From NCBI GenBank assembly GCA_947371645.1, contig CANBQJ010000048.1:1-20037 (forward strand): DNA of 20,037 bases. The letters are read 5' to 3'. The stretch is from Burkholderiales bacterium (GTDB taxonomy: Bacteria > Pseudomonadota > Gammaproteobacteria > Burkholderiales > Burkholderiaceae). A model generated the notes under the pieces. The model was given only the letters and a program-made list of their open reading frames with translations, made no database searches and was not told the origin of the DNA. Positions 1 to 9,346 of this stretch are shown here, one piece after another (positions within the stretch are counted from its first letter, which is position 1; every line of letters begins with the position of its first letter). Both the position numbers and the translations under genes were made by a program.

Positions 1-62
1 TGGACATCGCGGGCGATGATGCCACGGACACCGATGCAGATTGCCCAGCCCATGCGGGACAT
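1..62 (-). CDS. Possible 5' end of a leftward gene, product unknown (partial)
   Basis: A reverse-strand frame is open from ATG at 62 (or the in-frame ATG at 53) to the left edge. It reads MSRMGWAICIGVRGIIARDV, about 20 residues. Its codons are GC-rich at third positions (ggc, atc, gcc, cgc), as in the real genes nearby. A GAGGGA stretch about nine bases before the ATG at 53 would serve as a ribosome binding site for that start. If real, the gene is divergent from liuB, with roughly 110-120 bp between the starts. No family is recognised from this fragment. A chance open frame cannot be excluded over so short a stretch. Confidence 0.3.
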   Translation of the reverse strand, partial: MSRMGWAICIGVRGIIARDV

Positions 63-115
63 CCCTCATGGCAAGCCGCCCCATGCCACGCCCCAAGCTG
101 GCATCATGGTTTGAA

Positions 116-134
116 GGCAGGCGCTCAGCCTGCC
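116..134. repeat. Perfect inverted repeat upstream of liuB (7-bp arms, 5-nt loop)
   Basis: GGCAGGC (116-122), loop GCTCA (123-127), GCCTGCC (128-134). It lies 40 bp before the liuB start in the only non-coding stretch upstream of the operon. No T-run follows, so it does not look like an intrinsic terminator. It could be an operator or an mRNA leader hairpin. It does not obviously match any operator I know for LiuR or LiuQ. Confidence 0.5.
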
Positions 135-174
135 CGCTTCATGGCCACACCTGAGGGCCACATGGGGTGCATGC

Positions 175-1806
175 ATGCCTGTGATCTCGTCCCGTCTGGA
201 AGTGCGCAGCGCGGCCTTTGCCGAGCGACGTGCGGCCATGCAGACACTGGTGACCGAACTGGCGGAGGTGCTCGACCGGGCTGCGCAAGGTGGCGGTGAC
301 GCGGCCCGCAACCGTCACCTGTCCCGGGGCAAGCTGCTGCCCCGTGAACGCATCGACCAACTGCTGGATGCAGGCTCGCCCTTTCTGGAGTTGTCGCCTC
401 TGGCCGGCATGGGACTGTACGGTGACCAGGCGCCTGGCGCCGGCATCGTGGCGGGCATCGGCCGTGTGGGCGGCATGGCCTGCATGGTGGTGTGCAACGA
501 CGCCACCGTCAAAGGTGGCACCTACTTCCCGATGACGGTGAAGAAGCACCTGCGCGCGCAAGAGATTGCCGCGCAAAACCACCTGCCCTGCATCTACCTG
601 GTCGATTCGGGTGGCGCCCACTTGCCCCATCAGGACGAGGTCTTCCCGGACCGCGACCACTTTGGCCGCATCTTCTACAACCAGGCGCAAATGAGCGCTG
701 CCGGCATCCCGCAGATCGCCGTGGTGATGGGGTCTTGCACGGCAGGCGGTGCGTACGTGCCTGCCATGTGCGACGTGGCCATCATCGTGGCGCAACAAGG
801 CACCATCTTCCTGGGTGGCCCACCGCTGGTGAAGGCTGCCACTGGCGAGACCGTGAGCGCCGAAGAGCTGGGTGGCGGCGATGTGCACACGCGCCTGTCC
901 GGCGTGGCCGACCAGCTGGCGCATGACGACCTGCACGCGCTGGCCCTGGCCCGCGATGCCGTGGCCGCGCTCAACCGCCGCGACCCGGTGCACACGGCCG
1001 GCACGGTGGGCGCACAACTGGCCTTGCTGCCACCACGCCCGCCCTTGCTGGACGAGGCCGAGCTGATGGGCGTGGTGCCCACCGACACGCGCCAGCCCTT
1101 TGATGTGCACGAGGTGATCGGCCGCATCGTGGACGGCAGCGACTTCGACGCATTCAAGCCCCGCTACGGTGCCACCCTGGTCGCGGGCTTTGCCCACATC
1201 GCCGGCATGCCCGTGGGCATCCTGGCCAACAACGGCATCCTGTTTTCAGAGAGCGCCGACAAGGGTGCGCACTTCATCGAGCTGTGCTGCCAGCGCGGCA
1301 TCCCCTTGGTCTTCCTGCAGAACATCACCGGCTTCATGGTGGGGCGCAAGGCCGAGCACGAAGGCATCGCGCGCGCAGGCGCCAAGCTGGTGACCGCAGT
1401 GTCCTGCGCGCAGGTGCCCAAGCTGACCGTGGTGATCGGCGGCTCGTTTGGCGCGGGCAACTACGGCATGTGCGGCCGGGCCTTCAACCCGCGCTTCCTG
1501 TGGATGTGGCCCAACGCGCGCATCGGCGTGATGGGCGGCGAACAGGCCGCCAGCGTGCTGGCCACGGTGCACCGCGACGGCCTGGAAGCCCGCGGCCAGG
1601 CCTGGCCTGACGCCGAAGAGGCGGCGTTCAAGGCGCCCGTCCTGGCCCAGTACGAACGGCAGGGCCACCCCTTCTACGCCAGCGCCCGCCTGTGGGACGA
1701 CGGCATCATCCGCCCCACCGACACGCGGCGCATGCTGGCCCTGGGCCTGGCAGCCTGCCTGGGGGCACCAGCCCTGCCGACGCGCTTTGGCGTCTTCCGG
1801 ATGTGA
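175..1806 (+). CDS. liuB: Methylcrotonyl-CoA carboxylase, carboxyltransferase (beta) subunit
   Basis: Transfers the carboxyl group from carboxybiotin to 3-methylcrotonyl-CoA, giving 3-methylglutaconyl-CoA in leucine/isovalerate breakdown. The 543 residues are close to the family norm of about 535. The N-terminal crotonase-like half has [33 protein letters not shown] and the block [15 protein letters not shown] followed by [15 protein letters not shown]. The C-terminal half has [19 protein letters not shown] and [20 protein letters not shown] ahead of GVMGGEQAA. These separate MCC-beta from propionyl-CoA carboxylase beta. The ATG at 175 is the only in-frame start that fits the family N-terminus; the RBS is weak (GGGGTG, 5-nt spacing). 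The stop is 7 nt before the liuC start, so it is the first gene of a tight operon. Works in the cytoplasm with the biotin-bearing LiuD subunit. Confidence 0.97.
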   Translation: MPVISSRLEVRSAAFAERRAAMQTLVTELAEVLDRAAQGGGDAARNRHLSRGKLLPRERIDQLLDAGSPFLELSPLAGMGLYGDQAPGAGIVAGIGRVGGMACMVVCNDATVKGGTYFPMTVKKHLRAQEIAAQNHLPCIYLVDSGGAHLPHQDEVFPDRDHFGRIFYNQAQMSAAGIPQIAVVMGSCTAGGAYVPAMCDVAIIVAQQGTIFLGGPPLVKAATGETVSAEELGGGDVHTRLSGVADQLAHDDLHALALARDAVAALNRRDPVHTAGTVGAQLALLPPRPPLLDEAELMGVVPTDTRQPFDVHEVIGRIVDGSDFDAFKPRYGATLVAGFAHIAGMPVGILANNGILFSESADKGAHFIELCCQRGIPLVFLQNITGFMVGRKAEHEGIARAGAKLVTAVSCAQVPKLTVVIGGSFGAGNYGMCGRAFNPRFLWMWPNARIGVMGGEQAASVLATVHRDGLEARGQAWPDAEEAAFKAPVLAQYERQGHPFYASARLWDDGIIRPTDTRRMLALGLAACLGAPALPTRFGVFRM

Positions 1807-1813
1807 GGCCCGC

Positions 1814-2614
1814 ATGACCCCGCTCACCTTCACCGACATCCACCTGGACGTGGACCAGGGTGTGGCCCGCATCACCCTGACGCGGGCTGAGCGGCGCAAT
1901 GCCTTCGATGCGGGCACCGTCGCCCAGTTGCATGCGGCCTTCGACCAGGTGGCGGTGGACGACAGCCTGCGCCTGCTCATCCTGCAGGCCGAAGGCCCGG
2001 TGTTCTGCGCCGGTGCCGACCTGCGCTGGATGCGGGCCATGGCCGACCTCAGCCCCGCGGCCAACCTGACCGATGCGCAAGGCCTGGCCGACATGTTGTG
2101 GGCGCTGGCGCGCCTGCCCTTGCCCACGCTGGCCTGTGTGCAAGGCGACTGCATGGGGGGTGGCGTGGGCCTGGTGGCCGCTTGCGACCTGGCGCTGGCT
2201 TGCGACACCGCCGGCTTTGCCCTGTCTGAAGTGAGGCTGGGCCTGATCCCGGCCACCATCGGGCCACATGTGATCAAGGCGATCGGCCCGCGTGCGGCTC
2301 AGGCGCTGATGCTCACCGGCGAACGCATCACCGCCGAGCGCGCCCAGGCGCTGGGCCTGGTGCACCGTTGCTGCCCAGCCGCAGACCTGCCAGCCGAACT
2401 GGAGGCCACAGTCAAGCAGATGCTGCGCAATGGCCCGACCGCCCTGCGTGCCGCCAAGCAGCTGGTGCAGGGCCTGGCCGACCGCCCCTTCGATGAAGCC
2501 GCGCGCGACTGGACGGCCCAGCGCATCGCCAGCCTGCGGGCGAGCGACGAAGGCCGCGAAGGCGTGCAAGCCTTCTTGCAGCGCCGCCCACCGGCCTGGT
2601 GGCCCAGCGAATGA
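1814..2614 (+). CDS. liuC: Methylglutaconyl-CoA hydratase (enoyl-CoA hydratase/isomerase family)
   Basis: Hydrates 3-methylglutaconyl-CoA to 3-hydroxy-3-methylglutaryl-CoA, the step between the LiuB/LiuD carboxylase and the lyase LiuE. The 266 residues form a standard crotonase fold. Visible motifs are the N-terminal ITLTRAERRNAFD, the first oxyanion-hole loop FCAGADLRWM (around residue 63) and the second glycine-rich loop GDCMGGGVGLVAACDLALAC. SEVRLGLIPATIGPHVI follows and is typical of LiuC rather than fatty-acid enoyl hydratases. Start chosen at 1814 (MTPLTF): a GAGG motif overlapping the liuB stop sits about 5 nt upstream, and extension to 1787 would run into liuB. The stop overlaps the liuD start as ATGA. 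Specific substrate is inferred from neighbours plus motifs. Confidence 0.95.
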   Translation: MTPLTFTDIHLDVDQGVARITLTRAERRNAFDAGTVAQLHAAFDQVAVDDSLRLLILQAEGPVFCAGADLRWMRAMADLSPAANLTDAQGLADMLWALARLPLPTLACVQGDCMGGGVGLVAACDLALACDTAGFALSEVRLGLIPATIGPHVIKAIGPRAAQALMLTGERITAERAQALGLVHRCCPAADLPAELEATVKQMLRNGPTALRAAKQLVQGLADRPFDEAARDWTAQRIASLRASDEGREGVQAFLQRRPPAWWPSE

Positions 2615-4794
2615 AGGCCCCGGACATGCCCACGCGCGCGCCCCGCCCATTCCACACCCTGCTGATCGCCAACCGGGGCGAAATCGCATGCCGGGTGGCG
2701 GCCACTGCGCGCCGCCTGGGCTTGCGCACCATCGCTGTCCATGCAGACGGTGACGAGCACGCGGCGCACGTGGCCGCCTGTGACAGCGCCGTGCGACTGG
2801 GGCCTGCCCCTGCACGCGACAGCTACCTCAGGGGCGATTTGATCATCGCTGCGGCGCTGCACAGTGGCGCCCAGGCCATCCACCCTGGCTATGGCTTCTT
2901 GAGCGAGAACGCAGATTTTGCCCAGGCCGTCGCTGACGCGGGACTCGTCTTTGTGGGCCCGCCTCCTGCGGCCATCCGCGCCATGGGCGACAAGGCCCGC
3001 GCCAAAGCCTTGATGGCGCAAGCCGGCGTGCCCCTGGTGCCCGGCTACCACGGCGAGGCCCAGGACCTGCCCACCTTGCAGCGCGAGGCCGATGCCATCG
3101 GCTACCCGGTGCTGATCAAGGCCAGCGCGGGCGGTGGCGGCAAAGGCATGCGCGTGGTGCCCCAGTCGGCAGATCTGCCTGCCGCACTGGCCTCCTGCCA
3201 GCGAGAAGCCCTGTCGGCCTTCGGCGACGACCGCGTGCTGCTGGAGCGCTACCTGGACCAGCCCCGCCACATCGAGGTGCAGGTGCTTGCCGATGCACAC
3301 GGCCACGTGCTGCACCTGGCCGAGCGCGACTGCTCCGTGCAACGCCGCCACCAGAAGGTGCTGGAAGAAGCCCCCGCGCCGGGCCTGGACACCGCCACCC
3401 GCGTGGCCATGGGCGAAGCCGCCGTGGCAGCCGCCCGCAGCGTGGGCTATGTGGGCGCCGGCACCGTGGAGTTCATTTGTGACGCGCAGGGCCGATTCCA
3501 TTTCATGGAGATGAACACCCGCCTGCAGGTAGAGCACCCGGTGACCGAGGCCATCACCGGCCTGGACCTGGTGGCCTGGCAACTGCAAGTGGCCATGGGC
3601 GAGCCCCTGCCGCTGACGCAAGACCAGGTGCAGACCTGTGGCCACGCCATCGAAGCCCGACTGTGTGCCGAACAGCCCTTGCGCCAGTTCCTGCCCGCCA
3701 CCGGCACCCTGCGTGTGTGCCGCCTGCCCGCTGCAACGGCCTTCACACCTGGCCCCGTGCGCCTGGACATGGGCGTGCGCGAAGGCGATGCCATCGGCCC
3801 GCACTACGACAACCTCTTGGGCAAGCTCATCGCCTGGGGGCCCGACCGCGACACCGCCTTGCAACGCCTGCAGCAGGCCCTGAGCGAGGTGCACATCCTG
3901 GGCCTGGCCACCAACGTCGACTTCCTGCGCCAGGTGCTGGCCACCGACAGCTTCCAGCAAGCCCGGCTGGACACCCACTTGCTCACCCGCGAAGCCGCCG
4001 CCTGGCAAACGCCGGTTCCCGTGCCGCCCCATGAGGTGCTGGCCGCCGCCGCACTGGCCTGCCTGGCAGCTGCGCCAGCCCCTGCGCAAGAACAGCCGCC
4101 CGCCGCAGGCTGGACATCCCCCTGGATGGCCGATGACGCCTGGCGGGCCCACGGCCCCAGCGTGCGCCACGCCTGGTGGCAAGGGCTCCTTGCAGATGGC
4201 AGCCCGCCCGCCCCCGCCGCTTTGCTGCGCGTGACCCGGCAAGGCCCAGCGGTGAGCGTCCAGGCCGTGCGGCCCTCGGCCAGCGACACCGTCCACATCA
4301 CCCTGCAGCCACCGCAAACCGCCCAGCGCACGCAAGCCGAAGCCCGCAGCCTGCTCATCGACGACACGCAGGCTGTTCACCTCCACCTCTACACGCATGC
4401 CGAACCCCAAGGCCTGCTGGTGGACGTGTTCACGGCCGCAGGCCATGCCCAGGGCCGGCTGTTGAACCCCGAGCAGATCGACCAGGCCGGTGCGGGCGCG
4501 TCCACCGCCAACACCGTGCTCGCACCCATGCCCGGCCGTGTGCTCAAGGTCATGGCCCAGGCAGGCGACACCGTTGAGGCCGGTCAGCCGCTGCTGGTGC
4601 TGGAGGCCATGAAGATGGAGCACACGCTGTGCGCCCCCCGCCATGGCCAGATCGCGGACTGCCTGTGTGCGGCCGGTGAGCAGGTCAGCGAAGGCGCCAC
4701 ACTGATGCAGCTGGAGCAGGCGGGGCCAAAGCGAGAGGCAGGTGCGCCCACCCGGCAGGCACAATCGTCGCCCACCCTGGCGACACCCGACTGA
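2611..4794 (+). CDS. liuD: Methylcrotonyl-CoA carboxylase, biotin-containing (alpha) subunit
   Basis: ATP-dependent biotin carboxylase plus biotin carrier of methylcrotonyl-CoA carboxylase; carboxylates its own biotin and presents it to LiuB. The biotin carboxylase N-domain starts HTLLIANRGEIACRV. The ATP-grasp glycine-rich loop is LIKASAGGGGKGMRVV, and the catalytic block is FMEMNTRLQVEHPVTE. The biotinyl domain ends with LVLEAMKMEH; the biotinylated lysine is residue 668. The protein is 727 aa, longer than the usual 655-680, partly from an Ala/Pro-rich linker and a roughly 25-residue polar tail after the biotinyl domain. Start: ATG at 2611 overlaps the liuC stop (ATGA). An in-frame ATG at 2626 has a better-placed GAAGG (8-nt spacing) and may be the true start. 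A GTG at 2599 is less likely. The C-terminal architecture excludes acetyl-CoA carboxylase AccC. Confidence 0.96.
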   Translation: MKAPDMPTRAPRPFHTLLIANRGEIACRVAATARRLGLRTIAVHADGDEHAAHVAACDSAVRLGPAPARDSYLRGDLIIAAALHSGAQAIHPGYGFLSENADFAQAVADAGLVFVGPPPAAIRAMGDKARAKALMAQAGVPLVPGYHGEAQDLPTLQREADAIGYPVLIKASAGGGGKGMRVVPQSADLPAALASCQREALSAFGDDRVLLERYLDQPRHIEVQVLADAHGHVLHLAERDCSVQRRHQKVLEEAPAPGLDTATRVAMGEAAVAAARSVGYVGAGTVEFICDAQGRFHFMEMNTRLQVEHPVTEAITGLDLVAWQLQVAMGEPLPLTQDQVQTCGHAIEARLCAEQPLRQFLPATGTLRVCRLPAATAFTPGPVRLDMGVREGDAIGPHYDNLLGKLIAWGPDRDTALQRLQQALSEVHILGLATNVDFLRQVLATDSFQQARLDTHLLTREAAAWQTPVPVPPHEVLAAAALACLAAAPAPAQEQPPAAGWTSPWMADDAWRAHGPSVRHAWWQGLLADGSPPAPAALLRVTRQGPAVSVQAVRPSASDTVHITLQPPQTAQRTQAEARSLLIDDTQAVHLHLYTHAEPQGLLVDVFTAAGHAQGRLLNPEQIDQAGAGASTANTVLAPMPGRVLKVMAQAGDTVEAGQPLLVLEAMKMEHTLCAPRHGQIADCLCAAGEQVSEGATLMQLEQAGPKREAGAPTRQAQSSPTLATPD

Positions 4795-4803
4795 GCCTGC
4801 ACC

Positions 4804-5757
4804 ATGCCCACGACCCCCTTGCCCACCCATGTCGACCTGGTCGACGTCGGCCCCCGCGACGGCCTGCAAAACGAAGCCCAGCCTGTGCCCACCGCCACCA
4901 AGGTGGCGCTCGTCGAAGGCCTGCAACAGGCGGGATTGCGCCAGATTGAAGTCACCAGCTTTGTGAGCCCCAGGTGGGTGCCGCAGATGGGCGACAACGC
5001 CCAGGTGATGGCGGCCATCCCGCGCCCGACCGGCGTGCGGCATTCGGTGCTCACGCCCAACATGAAGGGCTTTGAAGGCGCGCTGGCCTCAGGGGCGGAT
5101 GAGGTGGTGATCTTTGCCGCTGCCAGCGAGGCCTTCAGCCAGCGCAACATCAACTGCTCGATGGCCGAATCCATCGAGCGATTCCGCCCCGTCGTTCAAG
5201 CGGCACGCGCTCACGGCCTGCGCGTGCGGGCGGCGGTGTCCTGCGCGCTGGGCTGCCCCTACCAAGGCGAGGTCGGCATCGACGCGGTGGAAGACGTGGC
5301 CTTGCGCCTGCTGGACATCGGCGCCCACCACATCGGCATCGCCGACACCATCGGTGTGGGCACCGCCGGGCGTGTGCAAGACGTGATGGCCCGCGTGCTG
5401 CGCCACGTGCCCATCGCCGAACTCAGCGGCCACTTCCACGACACCTACGGCCAGGCCCTGACCAACATCCACGCCTGCCTGCTCATGGGCATCCACACCT
5501 TCGACACCAGCGTGGCCGGCCTGGGCGGCTGCCCGTATGCCAAGGGGGCGACGGGCAACGTGGCCACGGAAGACGTGGTCTACCTGCTGCAGGGCTTGGG
5601 CATCCACACCGGCATCGACCTGGACCGGCTGGTGGACGCCGGCAACTTCATCTCTCAGGCCTTGGGGCGGCCCACCGCCTCACGCGTGGCGCGGGCATGG
5701 CTGGCCCGGCGCGAACGTGAAGCTGATCTGCAGCCTGACTCGCCAGCCCAAAGCTGA
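4804..5757 (+). CDS. liuE: Hydroxymethylglutaryl-CoA lyase
   Basis: Cleaves HMG-CoA to acetyl-CoA and acetoacetate, the last step of the pathway. A 317-residue HMGL-like TIM barrel. The N-terminal [12 protein letters not shown] carries the substrate- and metal-binding Arg-Asp. [12 protein letters not shown] and [12 protein letters not shown] follow. [12 protein letters not shown] gives the metal-binding His-x-His. [20 protein letters not shown] contains the signature catalytic cysteine (GGCPYA) and distinguishes the family from isopropylmalate or homocitrate synthases. It starts 9 nt after the liuD stop with no clear Shine-Dalgarno, so translation is probably coupled to liuD. The gene is also called mvaB; liuE is used here because of the operon. 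Confidence 0.96.
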   Translation: MPTTPLPTHVDLVDVGPRDGLQNEAQPVPTATKVALVEGLQQAGLRQIEVTSFVSPRWVPQMGDNAQVMAAIPRPTGVRHSVLTPNMKGFEGALASGADEVVIFAAASEAFSQRNINCSMAESIERFRPVVQAARAHGLRVRAAVSCALGCPYQGEVGIDAVEDVALRLLDIGAHHIGIADTIGVGTAGRVQDVMARVLRHVPIAELSGHFHDTYGQALTNIHACLLMGIHTFDTSVAGLGGCPYAKGATGNVATEDVVYLLQGLGIHTGIDLDRLVDAGNFISQALGRPTASRVARAWLARREREADLQPDSPAQS

Positions 5758-5794
5758 CCGCGACACCCGCGGGCAGCACCACGAGGAACATCAC

Positions 5795-6994
5795 ATGGAC
5801 ACCTCGACCCTGCCCGGCCTGCAACACCAACTGGGTGCAGACATCGACGCCCTGCGCGACGCCGTGCGTGACTTTGCCCAGCGCGAGATCGCGCCGCAGG
5901 CCGCCCGCATCGACCGCGAAGACGCCTTCCCTGCAGACCTGTGGCCGCGCCTGGGCGCCATGGGCCTGCTGGGGCCCACCGTGCACGAAGACTGGGGCGG
6001 TGCCGGCCTGGGCTACCTGGCCCACCTGGTCATCATGGAAGAACTCAGCCGGGCTTCGGCCAGCGTGGCCCTGAGCTACGGCGCGCACAGCAACCTGTGC
6101 GTCAACCAGATCCACCGCCACGGCACGCCCGAGCAGAAGCGCCGCTTCCTGCCACCCTTGATCAGCGGCGAACACGTGGGCGCCCTGGCCATGAGCGAGC
6201 CGGATGCAGGCTCCGACGTGGTCAGCATGAAGCTGCAAGCCCGCGCGCAAGGCAATGGAGGAAACCAAGGCTTCGTGCTGCAAGGCAGCAAGATGTGGAT
6301 CACCAACGGCCCTGTGGCCGACACCCTGGTGGTCTACGCCAAGACCGATCCACAAGCCGGTGCGCGCGGCATCACGGCCTTCATCGTCGAGCGCAGCATG
6401 CGCGGCTTCAGCGTGGCCCAGCGCCTGGACAAGCTGGGCATGCGTGGCTCGCCCACAGGGGAGCTGGTCTTCGAGGGCGTGTTCGTGCCGCGCAGCCACG
6501 TGCTGGGCGAAGTCAACGGCGGTGCGCGCGTGCTGATGAGCGGTCTGGACACCGAGCGCGCCGTGCTCTCTGGCGGGCCGCTGGGCATCATGCAGGCGGT
6601 GATGGACGAGGTGCTGCCCTATGTGCACAGCCGCAAGCAGTTTGGCCAGGCCATTGGCGAGTTCCAGCTGGTGCAGGCCAAGCTGGCCGACATGTACGTG
6701 GCCTGGCAGGCCTGCCGCTGCCTGGCCTACACCGTGGCGCGCAACCTGGATGCCGCCGGTGATGCCGGTGCCCGCCACCTGCGCAAGGACTGCGCCGCGC
6801 TCATCTTGCATGCGGCCGAACAGGCCACGCGCATGGCCGGTGACGGCATCCAGCTGCTGGGCGGCAATGGCTATATCCACGACTACCCCGTGGGCCGCCT
6901 GTGGCGTGACGCCAAGCTCTATGAAATCGGCGCCGGCACCTCGGAGATCAGGCGCATGCTGATCGGCCGCGAGCTCTTCGAGGCCTCCAGCTGA
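5795..6994 (+). CDS. liuA: Isovaleryl-CoA dehydrogenase
   Basis: FAD-dependent acyl-CoA dehydrogenase that oxidises isovaleryl-CoA to 3-methylcrotonyl-CoA, feeding electrons to ETF; it supplies the substrate of LiuB/LiuD. The 399 residues match the family. Visible are the helical N-domain ([18 protein letters not shown]), the beta-domain signatures [16 protein letters not shown] and [34 protein letters not shown], and the C-terminal [20 protein letters not shown] with [12 protein letters not shown]. The LDTER motif puts the catalytic glutamate on helix G at residue 254, the position used by isovaleryl-CoA dehydrogenases rather than medium-chain enzymes. ATG at 5795 has GAGGA 7 nt upstream; the open frame back to 5537 lies inside liuE. 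It is separated from liuE by 37 nt and is last in the operon, unlike the common liuA-first order. Its stop abuts the stop of the convergent receptor gene. Confidence 0.96.
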   Translation: MDTSTLPGLQHQLGADIDALRDAVRDFAQREIAPQAARIDREDAFPADLWPRLGAMGLLGPTVHEDWGGAGLGYLAHLVIMEELSRASASVALSYGAHSNLCVNQIHRHGTPEQKRRFLPPLISGEHVGALAMSEPDAGSDVVSMKLQARAQGNGGNQGFVLQGSKMWITNGPVADTLVVYAKTDPQAGARGITAFIVERSMRGFSVAQRLDKLGMRGSPTGELVFEGVFVPRSHVLGEVNGGARVLMSGLDTERAVLSGGPLGIMQAVMDEVLPYVHSRKQFGQAIGEFQLVQAKLADMYVAWQACRCLAYTVARNLDAAGDAGARHLRKDCAALILHAAEQATRMAGDGIQLLGGNGYIHDYPVGRLWRDAKLYEIGAGTSEIRRMLIGRELFEASS

Positions 6995-6999
6995 TCAGC
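6990..6999. repeat. 10-bp palindrome holding both convergent stop codons
   Basis: GCTGATCAGC is a perfect palindrome. The + strand TGA of liuA (6992-6994) and the - strand TGA of the receptor gene (6997-6995) sit back to back inside it, leaving no intergenic bases. No T-run or GC-rich hairpin that could be a terminator lies between the genes. Confidence 0.9.
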
Positions 7000-9346
7000 C
7001 CGCGTCCAGTCGGCGCTCGAAGGACTGGTCCTTGTGCAGGATGCCGCACACCAGCAGGTCGTCGTCCACCTTGGCCACGCAGGCCAGTTTGGACTGCATC
7101 TCCAGCGTGGCCGGGTCGCAGGTTTCGTACTCCACCCAGCTCTCACCCGCGTCTGCAGCCAGCCAGATGGCCTGCGCGAACATGTGCCCCGTCTTGGTGG
7201 TCAGCGAAGGCAAGGGCTGCCCGGCAGCCTCGGCCTCACCGGTCACAAAGCACTGGATGCCTTCGCGGCTTGCGCCCACCAGGAACAAGTCCCGGTCCAC
7301 AAAGGCGCCTTGAGGGTCCTGCAACAGCGGCATCGCCAAGGCCAGTCCCCGCTCGGCGATCAGGGCCACCGCCTTGTCCACCAGGACCTGGGCTTCGTCG
7401 GCGCTGGCCTGTGACAGGCGTATGCCTTGAACCGAGCGCGACAGCGAAGCCGCGCGCAGCATCAGCTGCTCCGTGGCCGAACGGGTCATGGCCACCGCCT
7501 GGCTGTTTTCACGGTTGATCTCGTCCAGGCCTTCCAAGGTCCGGTGCACGTCGGTCAGGGCTTGCTGCTGCAAGACGGTGCCCGCAGACACATGGTTCAC
7601 CTGTTGGCTCATGCCGCGCATGCCCTCGTCGAGCTGCTGCAGGATGCGCGCGATGTCCTCGATGCGGTGGCCGCCTTCTGTGACCTGGAGGGTGGACTGT
7701 TCGATCAGCGAAGTGATGTCGGCCACGGCGTGGCTGCACCGGCCGGCCAGCTGGCGAACCTCACCGGCCACCACCGCAAAGCCGGTACCGGCCTCACCTG
7801 CCCGCGCGGCTTCCACGGCGGCATTGAGCGCCAGCATGTTTGTCTGGAAGGCGATGTCTTCGATCGCACCCACGATCTCGCGCATGCGCTGCGAACCGGC
7901 TGCGATCTGCTGCATGCTTTGCTCGGCGAGCGGCATCGCGTCATGGCCCTCCAGGGCCATGGCCTGCACGCGGTCAACCCGCTCTCGCAGGTCGCTGGTC
8001 GCCGCCTGGTTGTCTGACAGCGCGTGGTGGACGTGGCGCAGGCCATCGGCCGTTTCCGTGAGCTTGCGCGATTGCGCCTCGGTGCGGTGGGCCAAGGCCA
8101 GCGCACCGTCGCCCAGCAGCCTGGCGCCATTGGCCACCAGCACCGCGTTGGAACGGATGTTGGCCACGATGCGCGACAGCCGCCCGGTCATGGCGTTGAC
8201 CCCATGACCCACGTGTGCAATCTCGTCTTCGCCCACCACCGCGATGCGGTTGGTCAGGTCACCGCGACTGACCTCGTCGATGGTGCCCGTCATCGCGTTC
8301 ATCGAATGGATGAGTGCGGTGTGCATGGCCATCATGAGGTAACCCATGACCAGCACCGTGAAGGACGCAGCCAGCACGTAGGTGATGATCGCGATCTGCT
8401 GCAACCTGGCGCGTTCCTGAAGCGTGGTCAGCAAGCGCACCTGCAGCGTGTGGTTGAAGGACATGGCCGATCCCATCACCGCCTCGCCTCGCGAGAACAA
8501 GGCCTGGCGCTCCTGAGCGTCCGGGGCTTCGCCCAGCTGGCGCAGCAGCTGAGACGCATAGCCGTTGAAAGCGCCGGCGATGGTCGTCCAGGCGCTGGCG
8601 CCCGGCTTGCCTGCACGTTGCAAGGCGCCAAAGGCATGGGCCAGGTCGTCGGATTGCGTGTGCAGCAGGTGGCCGAGCATGGCCAGTTGCATGCCGTCGG
8701 TCGCCGTGGGTGAAGCGGCATCCGCGGGCGCGAGCGCCTGCGCACGCAGCCTCGCCAGGGTGTCCAGCAAGGGCGGGAACCTGTCCACCAGCACCAGCGT
8801 CAGGGTGAAGGCCTCGGGATCGGGGTCGAGCAACAAGGTTGACGTCTCACCGGCCAGCAGCACCATGCGGCGCATGTCGCCCACCAGTGCCGACATGGCC
8901 TCGGCCACGGGCGTGGCTTCAGCATGCTCACTGTCGTTCATGCTGAGCGAGATCTTCTTCGCCAGCGGCTGCCAGGCGTTTTGCAGGGTTGGCGTGCCAC
9001 GCACGGCCGGGGCCGCGTCCACGGTGTCCATGGCCTTTTTCAGGCTCACCCTGGCTTGCTGCAAGGCCGGTGTGCCGGCATGCCCCGCTTGCGCCTGCTG
9101 CCAGGCCGCGTCAAACAGCTGCAGCCGGTACGAGACCTCGGTGAGGTCATTGACCAGGCTCACGCCTTCAACCTCCGCACGGGTGCCACGCCAGGCGCTG
9201 ACAGACTGCAGGCAGCCATAGACCGCCAGCATCACCACGATCGCCGTGGCCGTGCCGCTGAGCAGCCCGAAGCGGGCGGCCAAAGTCCAGCGGCGCATGA
9301 AATGGATGCCTGGCAGCATCAGGCGGTCACGCAAGCTTGTGCTCAT
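6995..9346 (-). CDS. Methyl-accepting chemotaxis protein with C-terminal Cache-like domain
   Basis: Transmembrane chemoreceptor, 783 residues, last gene of the che operon. TM1 is about residues 26-46, a roughly 270-residue helical periplasmic domain follows, and TM2 is about 318-340 ([20 protein letters not shown]). A HAMP domain ([20 protein letters not shown]) leads into the signalling domain, with its tip near residues 495-550 ([20 protein letters not shown]). The usual GEQGRGF is GEAGTGF here. About 130 residues follow the signalling helices (from about 645) and look like a single Cache domain: [49 protein letters not shown] and LLVCGILHK. No CheR-tethering pentapeptide is present (ends RRLDAG). 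Start at 9346 chosen because its ATG overlaps the cheB stop (ATGA) and gives a normal N-terminus; a longer frame to 9475 lies inside cheB. The ligand is unknown. Confidence 0.93.
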   Translation of the reverse strand: MSTSLRDRLMLPGIHFMRRWTLAARFGLLSGTATAIVVMLAVYGCLQSVSAWRGTRAEVEGVSLVNDLTEVSYRLQLFDAAWQQAQAGHAGTPALQQARVSLKKAMDTVDAAPAVRGTPTLQNAWQPLAKKISLSMNDSEHAEATPVAEAMSALVGDMRRMVLLAGETSTLLLDPDPEAFTLTLVLVDRFPPLLDTLARLRAQALAPADAASPTATDGMQLAMLGHLLHTQSDDLAHAFGALQRAGKPGASAWTTIAGAFNGYASQLLRQLGEAPDAQERQALFSRGEAVMGSAMSFNHTLQVRLLTTLQERARLQQIAIITYVLAASFTVLVMGYLMMAMHTALIHSMNAMTGTIDEVSRGDLTNRIAVVGEDEIAHVGHGVNAMTGRLSRIVANIRSNAVLVANGARLLGDGALALAHRTEAQSRKLTETADGLRHVHHALSDNQAATSDLRERVDRVQAMALEGHDAMPLAEQSMQQIAAGSQRMREIVGAIEDIAFQTNMLALNAAVEAARAGEAGTGFAVVAGEVRQLAGRCSHAVADITSLIEQSTLQVTEGGHRIEDIARILQQLDEGMRGMSQQVNHVSAGTVLQQQALTDVHRTLEGLDEINRENSQAVAMTRSATEQLMLRAASLSRSVQGIRLSQASADEAQVLVDKAVALIAERGLALAMPLLQDPQGAFVDRDLFLVGASREGIQCFVTGEAEAAGQPLPSLTTKTGHMFAQAIWLAADAGESWVEYETCDPATLEMQSKLACVAKVDDDLLVCGILHKDQSFERRLDAG

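Noticed and set aside
139..1197. Reverse-strand open frame of 352 codons opposite liuB
   Set aside because: Same shadow pattern; liuB is conserved along its whole length.
2299..5043. Very long reverse-strand open frame (914 codons) opposite liuC, liuD and the start of liuE
   Set aside because: Composition is His/Gly/Gln-rich with no recognisable domain. It mirrors codon structure of strongly supported genes in GC-rich DNA.
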